Below, in pieces: positions 52,841-60,798 of a DNA stretch of 64,000 nucleotides. Below the pieces are notes generated by a model. The model saw only the letters and a program-made list of their open reading frames with translations. It was not told where the DNA came from and made no database searches. The position numbers and the translations under genes were made by a program. This stretch comes from CAVQZA01 sp963724805 (GTDB lineage Bacteria > Actinomycetota > Thermoleophilia > Gaiellales > Gaiellaceae), in NCBI GenBank assembly GCA_963724805.1, contig CAVRWA010000014.1, positions 1 through 64,000 on the forward strand, read 5' to 3'. Position 1 is the stretch's first letter. Each line of letters begins with the position of its first letter.

Positions 52841-53098
52841 TTGTTCTTGTTCTGGTCGCTCTGCTACCTGCTGGTGCGCTGCCTGCTGCAGCTCGTCTTG
52901 CTTCGGCCTCGCTCGCAGGAGTTCAAGGATCTGGAGATCGTTGTGCTTCGGCATCAGCTGGCGGTGCTTCGCCGGCAGACAGGTCGTCCGCAGATGACGA
53001 CGACGGATCGGGTCTTCCTGGCCGCGACGAGTCGATTTTGCCGCGCTCCCGCTGGACCGATGAGCGCAGGCCGATCGGGACCTCCGATAGCCCCCTGA
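52841..53098 (+). pseudogene. integrase-core transposase N-terminal fragment
   Basis: LFWSLCYLLVRCLLQLVLLR, EFKDLEIVVLRHQLAVLRRQ and TTTDRVFLAATSR are the usual N-terminus of actinobacterial integrase-core (IS3/IS481-like) transposases. At ATSR the frame breaks; the neighbouring frame reads ILPRSRW, then degenerates. The DDE core is absent. The span 53099-53535 contains nothing else recognised. Confidence 0.7.
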
Positions 53099-53535
53099 GA
53101 CCAACAATCCGATGCCTCGCGGCGTAGTAGTCATCGGAGAGCGATGTGGGGGACTACACCGTTCCTCCTGAGATCCCAGACATACGCCGCATCACAGGTC
53201 GGTGTCGTGTCGGGAATCTCCCCGGAGCGCGCAGAGGCGGCGGCCCGCCTCGCGCGCCCCGGGCCTTCAAACGGCGGCGGCCCCCATCATGTGACGATCA
53301 CAGCATTGGTGCCGCCGCCCGACGGACTAGGGATCACGTATAGGGATGGTGGGATCTAGGAGGGAAGGGAGTGTGCCGGTGGTTGCGTCACAGCACACTC
53401 CCCCTGGGTGGTGTTCGCTGCCGTCAGCCGCTGCGGGGGGGTGAGCAGGAGACGACCGTTCGAACGTATCGCTTGTGCGGTTGGCCGCAATCAGTGAAAG
53501 CCCGTATCGGGCACAAGGGTTCACCACACAGCGGG

Positions 53536-53778
53536 ATGCCTCGCCGGGAAGGTGTCCGGACGCCGTTCGCGAAACACGGCCCGGTGCGGATCTTCGGTTT
53601 CTGTTTGAACGTGATTGGTGGCCTAGCGTGCATTGGAGCCGGGGCGTACTTGCTTGTCCAGCAGAGCGAGAGCGGCCCGACGTGGCTCGAGGTGATCGCA
53701 CACGGGAGTGGCGTCTTCTTCGCCGGATGCGGCATATTCATGATCGGGTCGTCCTTCGTGGCCGCCTCCGACCGATAA
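53536..53778 (+). CDS. small two-helix membrane protein
   Basis: 80 residues from ATG 53536: VRIFGFCLNVIGGLACIGAG, then AYLLV, and EVIAHGSGVFFAGCGIFMIG. Two clear membrane helices. No family. No strong SD. Confidence 0.45.
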   Translation: MPRREGVRTPFAKHGPVRIFGFCLNVIGGLACIGAGAYLLVQQSESGPTWLEVIAHGSGVFFAGCGIFMIGSSFVAASDR

Positions 53779-53842
53779 CTCGCAGGCGGATTTTCCCTTC
53801 CCCGTGCCACCGGCAAGCCTATGCCGCGGCCGAACTGCTTCC

Positions 53843-53925
53843 TAGTGTCCAGTTCGGGCAGTGCAAGAATGGCGGGGCTTGGCAGCCCGACGAGAACATC
53901 GATCAGGTCACGGTGCGGCCGTCTG
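53843..53925 (+). repeat. duplicated 5' end of the 37.9 kb coiled-coil gene
   Basis: CCTAGTGTCCAGTTCGG, TGCAA, AATGGCGG, CTTGGC and GACGAGA.CATCGAT occur in the same order and spacing as the promoter and first codons of the gene starting at 37911 (minus). After about 75 bp similarity ends and the frame is lost. A truncated copy. Confidence 0.55.
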
Positions 53926-54171
53926 GGGTTCTCCTGAGGTGCCCGGTTGCGGGGGCTGCAGCGACACAACCTGTGCCGGCACAGAACCCGTCGTAGTGCC
54001 GCCTGACGGGTCATCACGCTCCCCCATCGAGCCGTAGAGGTCCCAGGCGAGGAACAGCACGAGTGCCAGCACGAGCGCGACCGTTCCAAGCGAGGTCTCA
54101 GTCACCGGGTTACTTGTGCCGGGTGGCGTGCCTGCTTTCAACCATCTCCGGTATAGGTTGAGCCAAGTCAA
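53908..54171 (-). CDS. hypothetical single-helix membrane protein
   Basis: 87 residues: MTWLNLYRRWLKAG, one helix TVALVLALVLFLAWDLYG, then a Pro/Gly/Gln tail. Same-strand neighbours are absent. Weak but coherent. It overlaps the end of the duplicated 5' fragment. Confidence 0.4.
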   Translation of the reverse strand: MTWLNLYRRWLKAGTPPGTSNPVTETSLGTVALVLALVLFLAWDLYGSMGERDDPSGGTTTGSVPAQVVSLQPPQPGTSGEPQTAAP

Positions 54172-54536
54172 TGAACTGAGACGACTCAGGCCCGCGGTTT
54201 GTGACCCGCAGCTCGGGGAGTAGGACCGAAGGCCGGGGCGGCAAGCGATTGAAACATGCGGCGAGCCTAGTCATGGAGTCGGGCCATTCCGTTGCCTAAT
54301 CGAGCACCCAGTTCCGATGGTCGCCAGCGGCGGGGTTCGCGTCCGGGGCGAGACGGCCACGCCGCATACCGAACCAAACCGCAGCCCGTATGGCCTACTG
54401 ACAAGGGACGCGTGTTTGGGTGCTACACCCTCCGGGTATTTCCCTAGTTGTCAGGAAAGACGGGCGGCAGGTTGCCTCCCTTCGTGCCGTCCGTCTCTAC
54501 GAGGGAAGGCGTGTCCGAGCAGCAGACATGCCTCTC
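54172..54536. other. intergenic, no gene recognised
   Basis: The part just before the structured element (54505-54536) forms a hairpin, GGCGTGTC (54509) / GACATGCC (54525) with one mismatch, analogous in position to hairpin B of copy 1. Confidence 0.35.
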
Positions 54537-54616
54537 TGCGGAGCGGCGCATTTCTCTCCCCTCGCGCCGGGCTCGGCTGGTCTCCCGCCCTTTGCGCCGG
54601 CCGAGCCTCCTCCGCA
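54537..54616 (-). ncRNA. candidate three-way-junction element (copy 2)
   Basis: Read on minus: P1 TGCGGAG (54616-54610) with CTCCGCA (54543-54537); P2 GGCTCGGCCGGC (54607-54596) with ACCAGCCGAGCC (54581-54570); P3 CGGCGC (54569-54564) with GCGCCG (54549-54544), GA-rich loop GAGGGGAGAGAAAT. P1 and P3 are identical to copy 1 and P2 nearly so, while loops differ, as expected for a structure under selection or a recent repeat. Bases 54617-54818 hold no recognised gene. Confidence 0.45.
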
Positions 54617-54818
54617 AACCCTGAGCGCACCTCTCTGCGTGGTACACACGCTGCGCAGCACGGCGACGGGAGGCTTCTTAGTCGTACTCGACGGACTTGG
54701 CCAGGTACTGCTCGCACGAACACGGTTCGCGCGGCATGGCTCGTGAAGCCGGGTTAGAAACCAGCGCGCTAGTCTGGGCGTCCATGGATGAGAGGAAGAA
54801 GACAGCCGCTGGTGGTGG

Positions 54819-54965
54819 ATGCGCAGGTACCGCGACTGGGAAGCAAACCGAAAGGAGTTCATCTACCCCGAGAACTTCATCGAGCCAGAGCTACGCGACG
54901 ATAAGGCTCACTCGTTCGATGAGTTCGAGGGCACGCTCTCCCAGGACGAGCCCAAGCCAGAATAG
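54819..54965 (+). pseudogene. fragment of a Tc-toxin TcA-like protein
   Basis: 48 residues: MRRYRDWEANRKEFIYPENF, then IEPELRDDKAHSFDEFEGTL. The block YRxWEANRKxFxYPENxxEPELRDDK is the signature of the neuraminidase-like region of TcA/TcdA insecticidal toxin subunits. Full proteins exceed 1500 residues; nothing else of one is here. The preceding WWW codons extend the match slightly before a TGA. A relic, or a domesticated piece with a new stop. Confidence 0.6.
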
Positions 54966-54978
54966 GAAGATCCCGGGG

Positions 54979-55167
54979 CTAGCGTACGTCCTGCATTCGC
55001 TTCCACTCCGCCGTCGCCTGACTCTTGTGATGTAGGCCGAAGTAACGGCCAGGGAACCACCACTTGACCGCTCGACCTAGCGCGGTTCGCCGACACCAAC
55101 AGTCAGGGTCGCAGCCGCATGTCCGGTTACGTGGATTGTGGACTCGCTGAACGAGGTTCCGCCCCAT
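54979..55167 (-). CDS. small cysteine-rich basic protein
   Basis: 62 residues: MGRNLVQRVHNPRNRTCGCD, PDCWCRRTALGRAVKWWFPG and RYFGLHHKSQATAEWKRM. The CxCxxxCxC cluster and WWFPGRxFGxHHK block look conserved; I recall the same block in other actinobacterial small proteins. A possible metal-binding domain. Start ATG 55167 has no SD. Confidence 0.5.
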   Translation of the reverse strand: MGRNLVQRVHNPRNRTCGCDPDCWCRRTALGRAVKWWFPGRYFGLHHKSQATAEWKRMQDVR

Positions 55168-55318
55168 GCTTGGAGGGTAGCGCTCAGCCGCATCCGGGTC
55201 GTCGCGCGGTCGATCGTGACAAGGCCGGGATCGAAGCCCGGGAGTCGTCGCCTCGCCACCGAGCGAGAGCACGGTCGAGGACATCGGAGACCCATCCCGA
55301 AGTGCGAGAATCAGGTCC

Positions 55319-55864
55319 GTGCGCGAAGCGCAGCTCGAGGACTTCGGATCGGGGCTCACGCCCGTGACCCAGGGCTGGTTCGTCGTCAACGTGCGCGACG
55401 CCGAGTGGTGGTTTTCGGAGAGGAGGGGCGCGAGGTGCGCCTTCGAGAGCGAGTACGGCGATCCGCCGGTCGAGTTCGCCCAGTTCGGGATCAACGTCAC
55501 CGTCCTGGAGCCGGGGCAGACGGGCCTCTACCACGCCGAGTCGAACCAGGAGGCGTTCCTCGTCCTTTCAGGGGAGTGCGCGCTGCTCGTCGAGGGCGAG
55601 GAGCGACGCCTGCGGCCCTGGGACTTCTTCCACTCTCACCCGTGGACCGAGCACGCCTTCGTGGGCGCGGGCGAGGGGCCGTGTGTGATCCTGATGGTCG
55701 GTTCGCGCTCGGGCCCGGGAGTGCACTACCCGGTGTCGGAGCTCGCCGCGCGCTACGGCGCCAGCGTGGTGGAGGAGACCTCCGACTGGAGGCAGGCGTA
55801 CGCGACGGTCGAGCGGTTCCGGCGAGAGCGGCCGCCGAACTGGGCTCGTCTACCCTGGGCGTAG
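55319..55864 (+). CDS. cupin-domain protein
   Basis: 181 residues from GTG 55319. GLTPVTQGWFVVNVRDAEWW at the N-terminus, motif 1 GQTGLYHAESNQEAFLVLSG, motif 2 DFFHSHPWTEHAFVGAG with two His. ERPPNWARLPW ends it. Belongs to the soluble cupins sometimes annotated as XRE-less sugar-binding or dioxygenase-like; no substrate. The gap 55865-56082 holds nothing certain. Confidence 0.75.
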   Translation: MREAQLEDFGSGLTPVTQGWFVVNVRDAEWWFSERRGARCAFESEYGDPPVEFAQFGINVTVLEPGQTGLYHAESNQEAFLVLSGECALLVEGEERRLRPWDFFHSHPWTEHAFVGAGEGPCVILMVGSRSGPGVHYPVSELAARYGASVVEETSDWRQAYATVERFRRERPPNWARLPWA

Positions 55865-56082
55865 ATTCTTCAGGCGTCATTCGCGCACTGGCACGCTGGC
55901 GCAGGCGCGTTGCCCTCTCCTATGGCCGACGACGTCTTGCCGTAGCAGCATCGGGGTTCCTTGTCCTAACGCTCCACGCTACTCAGGAGCTTGGCACCAA
56001 AGCGGACTACCGCCTTGATCCCATGGCGCCAGGGGAAAGGACGGTCGCGCAGGCGAGGTTCGTCACCTGACATGCTGGCCTG

Positions 56083-56448
56083 GTGACGAATGCCGAACTC
56101 GCTCGGAGCTACTTGGATGCGGTCGTGGCACGGGACTACGATCACGTCGAGTCGCTGCTCGCCGACGACTTCCGGCTGCGAGATCTAAGCCCGCCAGGGT
56201 TCACGGAGGTGACCGACGTCGGCACGGCACTCGCAGGTCTGCGGGAGTTGCTCGACATGTTCGACACGGTTCGGCTCGTCGACTCGGACGTGTATGAGAT
56301 CGGCAATGTCACGTACGTTCGCGCGCGGCTGCACTTCGTCCATCCGGAGGCGGGCGAGCGGATGCTCGAGCAACACCATCTCCTCACGATCGCGGATCAC
56401 CGAATCACATCGATCGACGAGCTCTGCACCGGTTTCTTCGTGCCCTGA
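56083..56448 (+). CDS. SnoaL-like/NTF2-fold protein
   Basis: 121 residues from GTG 56083. ARSYLDAVVARDYDHVESLL, FRLRDLSPPGFTEVTDVGTA, YVRARLHFVHPEAGERMLEQ and TIADHRITSIDELCTGFFVP: the cone-shaped SnoaL fold. May bind or isomerise a small molecule. Stands alone. Confidence 0.75.
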   Translation: MTNAELARSYLDAVVARDYDHVESLLADDFRLRDLSPPGFTEVTDVGTALAGLRELLDMFDTVRLVDSDVYEIGNVTYVRARLHFVHPEAGERMLEQHHLLTIADHRITSIDELCTGFFVP

Positions 56449-56570
56449 ATCGCACAAAGCTCGCTACTCAGCGCGGCATGCCCGACGAGCGATGTCAGGC
56501 GAGAGCAAGCTGGCCCAGGTGAGAGTCGTTTCCCCAGCTCCCGTTGAGTCGACGTTCTACGATTGGTCGC

Positions 56571-57020
56571 GTGGCCGAGTTCGTTCCGCCCGACTTCGAG
56601 GTCCCGCTCGGTCTCGAGACTTCCGAGTTCGTTCTCGAGCCGCTCGGGCCTGAGCACAACGAGCTCGACTACGACGCCTGGACGTCGTCGATGGAGCACA
56701 TCGCGGCGACGCCCGGGTATCCCGACGGCTCCTGGCCGCGGGAGATGACGCGGGACGAGAACCGCGCGGACCTGCAGCGCCACGCCGACGACTTCCGCAC
56801 CCGGAAGGGGTTCACGTACACGGTGCTCGATCCGGCCAGCCGCGACGTGATCGGGTGCGTCTACATCTACCCGCTACGCGACAGCGACAACGACGCCTGC
56901 GCACTCTCGTGGGTGCGGGCGAGCCACGCGCACCTGGACACCCCCCTTTGGCACGCCGTGAGTGAGTGGCTCGAATCGGACTGGCCATTCGCCAGCGTGG
57001 AGTACGCGCCGCGCGCGTAG
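56571..57020 (+). CDS. GNAT-family N-acetyltransferase-like protein
   Basis: About 149 residues from GTG 56571. EFVLEPLGPEHNELDYDAWT, RKGFTYTVLDPASRDVIGCV and YIYPL, SWVRASHAHLDTPLWHAVSE. The beta4-beta5 region fits GNAT, though the acetyl-CoA P-loop is weak. Commonly annotated as GNAT in actinobacteria. Confidence 0.65.
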   Translation: MAEFVPPDFEVPLGLETSEFVLEPLGPEHNELDYDAWTSSMEHIAATPGYPDGSWPREMTRDENRADLQRHADDFRTRKGFTYTVLDPASRDVIGCVYIYPLRDSDNDACALSWVRASHAHLDTPLWHAVSEWLESDWPFASVEYAPRA

Positions 57021-57154
57021 GCGTCAGCGTACAGCTCGGCCGCGGGACATTCGCGAACGCTCGCGCAGGCGACTGTCCAGTTCTCCACTTCGCATTCGTG
57101 CCGCGGTACGATCGCGACGATTCGAACCGACGCGCGCTATACGGAGGTGATCGG

Positions 57155-57793
57155 ATGAACGACAAGCCGAACTGGCGCGTCGCGCGCCTCGACGAGATCG
57201 AGCGGCGCGGCAGAGACATTCCGGTGCGCGAGCATCTCGGGATCCACGCATTTGGAATCAACGCCTACACGCCAGGCGAGGACGGCACGCTGATCAACGA
57301 GCACGACGAGTCCGGATCGGGCCAGGAGGAGCTGTACATCGTGCTCGACGGGAAGGCGACCTTCGAGGTTGACGGCGAGGTCGTCGACGCGCCCCCGGGA
57401 ACACTCGTGTTCGTCGGGCCGGAGTCGCGGCGGAAGGCGACCGGGGACGGAACCGTTCTCGCCGTCGGCGCCACACCCGGCGAGGCCTACCAGGCGGTCG
57501 ACTGGGGTGAAGCGTGGCCGTTTCATAGGGCCTCGATGACCGCCTACGGCGAACAGCGCTATGCCGACGCGCTCGAATCGGTCCGCGGTGGCCTCGCCCA
57601 CATGCCGGACCACGCGGGCCTCAATTACAACTACGCGTGCTTCGCAACGCTCGCGGGCGACACCGGCGACGAGACGTTCGCCCACCTCAGGCGGTCGGTC
57701 GAGCTGCTCCCGCGGTTCCGCGAGGACGCGCGCAGAGACGACGACCTCGCGGCCGTACGCGACGACCCGCGGTTCGAGGAGGCTCTTCGCTGA
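57155..57793 (+). CDS. cupin-TPR fusion protein
   Basis: 212 residues. GGAGGTGAT precedes ATG 57155. Residues 1-125 are a cupin (INEHDESGSGQEELYIVLDG, ATFEVDGEVVDAPPGTLVFV). The rest is helical TPR-like (YGEQRYADALESVRGGLAHM, YNYACFATLAGD, EDARRDDDLAAVRDDPRFEE). The fusion is a known actinobacterial layout of unknown role. Confidence 0.75.
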   Translation: MNDKPNWRVARLDEIERRGRDIPVREHLGIHAFGINAYTPGEDGTLINEHDESGSGQEELYIVLDGKATFEVDGEVVDAPPGTLVFVGPESRRKATGDGTVLAVGATPGEAYQAVDWGEAWPFHRASMTAYGEQRYADALESVRGGLAHMPDHAGLNYNYACFATLAGDTGDETFAHLRRSVELLPRFREDARRDDDLAAVRDDPRFEEALR

Positions 57794-57897
57794 GCGCCCA
57801 GTTCTCGACCTCGACCAGCTGAGACCAAGGTCTGCCCACGCCTGCGCTGATCCGTGGGTGACATTCGCGAATGGCCCAGGCGAGCCTCGCTCTTCCC

Positions 57898-58299
57898 TCA
57901 ACCTGCCTGGGACCGAGATCGGAGGTGACGTATGCCTCGCCGCATCGCGCGGAACGCAGCGTCTGCCGCGATCACGAGCAGAAGCAACACCCCAATCGGG
58001 ATACCAAGGACGACGAGAAGGGCGCCACCTTCTTGGTCGCCGTGCCCGCCGCCCGCCACCGCGTTGGCGATCACACCGGCAGCCGCAAGGCCACCGAGGA
58101 CGAACGCGACGAAGGTGAACGCGATCCGGCCGCCCAGCGTGAGCTTTAGCTTGTCCCTGAGCCAGCGCCAGTATCCGCTCACGTTCTGCAAGAGTACTTG
58201 CGCCGAGTTCGACTCATAACCTTCCTGGGCAAAGGGAGCATTCCTGGACTTGGGCAGCCGACGGTCTCGTAGCTGACGCTCGGGGACTTCGTTAGGCAC
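57898..58299 (-). CDS. membrane protein of unknown function
   Basis: 133 residues. RWLRDKLKLTLGGRIAFTFV then AFVLGGLAAAGVIANAVAGG and ALLVVLGIPIGVLLLLVIAA form two helices, with a basic tail RRGIRHLRSRS. The start is uncertain; an internal start near VSGYWRWL is possible. Confidence 0.5.
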   Translation of the reverse strand: MPNEVPERQLRDRRLPKSRNAPFAQEGYESNSAQVLLQNVSGYWRWLRDKLKLTLGGRIAFTFVAFVLGGLAAAGVIANAVAGGGHGDQEGGALLVVLGIPIGVLLLLVIAADAAFRAMRRGIRHLRSRSQAG

Positions 58300-58398
58300 G
58301 TTGCGACCCGCCGAATGCGCCGTTCTTCTCAGAGCGTCCGATCCACGCGGGATGATCTCCCGCGGCGGTCTCGTCGCGCAATCGCCCCGATCACGCGA

Positions 58399-58424
58399 CG
58401 AGGGCGCCCCCGCGGGCGCCCTCG
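58399..58424 (-). terminator. hairpin after the large secreted protein gene
   Basis: CGAGGGCGCC (58399-58408) and GGCGCCCTCG (58415-58424), 10-bp perfect stem, 6-nt loop, 26 bp past the stop of the 58450 gene. Confidence 0.65.
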
Positions 58425-58449
58425 CGCGGGTCGTAGATGCGTCAGCCGT

Positions 58450-60066
58450 TTACGCGGGACACGGGTTAGAGTCGAGGACGTTGCGGAAGTTGTTCGTGCG
58501 GAGGCGCACAGCTGGATTGGGGCTAGGGTAGAAGCTGAAGAGCAGCGGCCCGAACTCGGCTGCCGAGTTTCCGCCGAACGTGTTCGTCGTTCCCTTGAGC
58601 TCGGTCCCGCCGAGCTGCCAGACGCACGATTCGGCGACCTGCTTCCCCCCTGAATCGACGTCCTTCCCCTTGGCGGTCGAGTAGATCGGATAGAAGTTCG
58701 AACCCGGCGGCGGGTTGACGCAGTTGGCGCCGGTGAACCGGTTGCAGATGCCGCCGAAGTCCGCGGCCTCGATCCGCGGCAGATCGGCCTCGAAGGCGAC
58801 TCGGCTGTAGTTTTCGTGAAGGTTGAAGAGCGGGCTCGTGAAGATGACCGAGCTCGGGTGGTACTTCTTGTCTTGGCCGCGGTTTGGGTCAGTTCCCGGC
58901 CACACCGGCTGGTACGAGACCCCGTCGAAGTCATTGTCGGTGGCGATGCAACCTCCGATCTTGACGAGGGTCGAGAAGTTAGGGCTGAAGCACACGGTGT
59001 CGTCGTCATCAAGGCTGGGCTCACCGTTGCTCGTGCAGTCGCCGCCCTCTTCGGAGACGGCGTTGCAGTACTCGAAGTGCCCGATCTCGTCCGAGAAGGC
59101 GACGTTGTAGCTGTGCGCCGCCCACGGGACACGCGTGTGCTCGCTCGAGGTCGCGTACATGGGGCGGAACGTGTAAGGCGCCTCGTGGCAGGTGGACGAG
59201 TTCGGCTCGAACAGGACCTGGGCGAAGCCGTTGGCGGCGCTTGCTGTCATCGAGCCCGTCTGGCCCGTCGTTAGATCGTGGACCATCGTTGTCAGCCCAG
59301 CAGCGCCGTCGTGGATGTCGATCGTGAGCACGTCGCCCGAGCTCATGAACAGGTCGGTCGTCGAACTCGGTGTAAACGAGCCGAGCGTGAGGTCGAGCGG
59401 ACCGGCGGGCGCGTGAGGGACGCCGCTCTTCGTGATGAAGGCGAAGTTGGCCGGCTCGATCCCGACGGTGTTCAGGCAGTCGGCGTTGTTGATCGTGCCG
59501 GTGTTCTGATCCTGGTTGAGGCTGAAGATCGCCATCGCGGCGCACCACTTGGTTGCGTCGCAACTGACCCCGGGCGGCCAGGGCGCCCAGCCGGGCGGGT
59601 AGAACTGCAGCTCCAAGAACGCAGTGCCCGGGTGCTTGCCAATGTAGTCCGCGCCGGCCGGATCGGTCCCGTCGAAGATGTTCGTGTCGCTGTCGGCCGT
59701 GCACGGAGCGTGCGTGAACTCCGGCGCGGACTGATTGTCGCAGAGCGCCATGCCGAGCCAGAACGCCGGATGAAGCTGAAAGTTCCAGGTGCCCGCCGTG
59801 CCGTTCTGGTTCGGCAACACCTTCGGGTCGGTCGGCAGCTGCAACCGGTAGAAGTTCGAGTTCCCCGAGCCCGCCACGTTCGAGTAGAACAGAAGCGAAG
59901 GCTCATCGTGACCGGTGTACGCGCCGGCGTAGCCGACAGAGTCGTTCGCCTCGGCACACAGCGCACCAGGTTCATCGCAATCGAGCGGGGCCGCGCGCGC
60001 TACTCCGGTGAAGAGACCGAGCGCGAGCACAGCGCCCACAACGAGGAAACCCACGAGACGACTCAT
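58450..60066 (-). CDS. large secreted protein of unknown function
   Basis: 538 residues. Signal peptide SRLVGFLVVGAVLALGLFTG; the mature form starts APLDCDEPGALCAEANDSVG. About 16 Cys in pairs suggest disulfides. Beta-rich, Asn/Asp/Pro-rich, with LQFYPPGWAPWPPGVSCDAT and DCTSNGEPSLDDDDTVCFSP (possible Ca-binding Asp run). LGGTELKGTTNTFGGNSAAE is near the end. No catalytic signature known to me. Ends at a hairpin. Confidence 0.75.
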   Translation of the reverse strand: MSRLVGFLVVGAVLALGLFTGVARAAPLDCDEPGALCAEANDSVGYAGAYTGHDEPSLLFYSNVAGSGNSNFYRLQLPTDPKVLPNQNGTAGTWNFQLHPAFWLGMALCDNQSAPEFTHAPCTADSDTNIFDGTDPAGADYIGKHPGTAFLELQFYPPGWAPWPPGVSCDATKWCAAMAIFSLNQDQNTGTINNADCLNTVGIEPANFAFITKSGVPHAPAGPLDLTLGSFTPSSTTDLFMSSGDVLTIDIHDGAAGLTTMVHDLTTGQTGSMTASAANGFAQVLFEPNSSTCHEAPYTFRPMYATSSEHTRVPWAAHSYNVAFSDEIGHFEYCNAVSEEGGDCTSNGEPSLDDDDTVCFSPNFSTLVKIGGCIATDNDFDGVSYQPVWPGTDPNRGQDKKYHPSSVIFTSPLFNLHENYSRVAFEADLPRIEAADFGGICNRFTGANCVNPPPGSNFYPIYSTAKGKDVDSGGKQVAESCVWQLGGTELKGTTNTFGGNSAAEFGPLLFSFYPSPNPAVRLRTNNFRNVLDSNPCPA

Positions 60067-60176
60067 TACGCCCCTCCCAGCTGACCCCTGATGCGAGCCG
60101 GCTCTTCGCCGTCTCCGACGCTGGGGTTCTACGCCGCCCGGGACACACGTGTCAAGCCCCTATCCGCAGCCATCTG

Positions 60177-60590
60177 TCAGTGCGCTACGACAACGCGGAG
60201 CACGTTCGACCAGCGCTCGGCGCAACGCGACCTGATCGGGACACAGCCCACCGGAGGCTCCTGCACGACACCGGAGACGACGACGTAGTAGACCCCAAGC
60301 GGAACCCTCCCGTGCGTCCGAAAGCGCACCATACCCGACGCCGCGTCGGGCCTCGCCGTGATCCGTTCGCTCAGCTTCACGTTCGCGCGGACGAAGCCGC
60401 CGTTCGTGGTACGAGTCGCCTGCGTTGCAACCGCGATCTCGCCCGGGAAGAACTCGGCAGCCGAGAAGGCCACGACAATGTGACCGCCCGAGGAAGCCGC
60501 GGCTCGAAGCGTCGGCCCTGGCCCCTGGTCGGCCAACGCGACGCCGACCCAGGCGAGAGCTGCTAGCGACAGGACAAGCCAGCGCATCAT
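60177..60590 (-). CDS. secreted small beta protein
   Basis: 138 residues from ATG 60590 (or 60587). Signal MRWLVLSLAALAWVGVALA, mature DQGPGPTLRAAASSGGHIVV. YYVVVSGVVQEPPVGC and SRCAERWSNVLRVVVAH give one likely disulfide. An Ig-like fold is plausible. Unknown role; sits 110 bp upstream of the larger secreted protein. Confidence 0.6.
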   Translation of the reverse strand: MMRWLVLSLAALAWVGVALADQGPGPTLRAAASSGGHIVVAFSAAEFFPGEIAVATQATRTTNGGFVRANVKLSERITARPDAASGMVRFRTHGRVPLGVYYVVVSGVVQEPPVGCVPIRSRCAERWSNVLRVVVAH

Positions 60591-60798
60591 CGGCAGCTCC
60601 AACGTCGTAGCAGATGACGGTAGCACTCACCGGGCCGATTTGCCGTCAAGACGGCTCAGCCGTACGGTTTTCGCCGGATCCTACGCATGTGACTGATCGT
60701 CCCTCCAAGTCGCCGGCGCCACGCGGCGGTACGGTCGCCCGGATCTCGAGATTCGCGTTCGAGACCAGCGGGGCGGCCTCGCAGGACGCAAGCGTGCT

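Noticed and set aside
55077..55295. A third VTIDG-family gene (GLVTIDRATT).
   Set aside because: Similarity is limited to about ten residues, and the neighbouring frame holds a better small Cys-rich gene ending at 54979.
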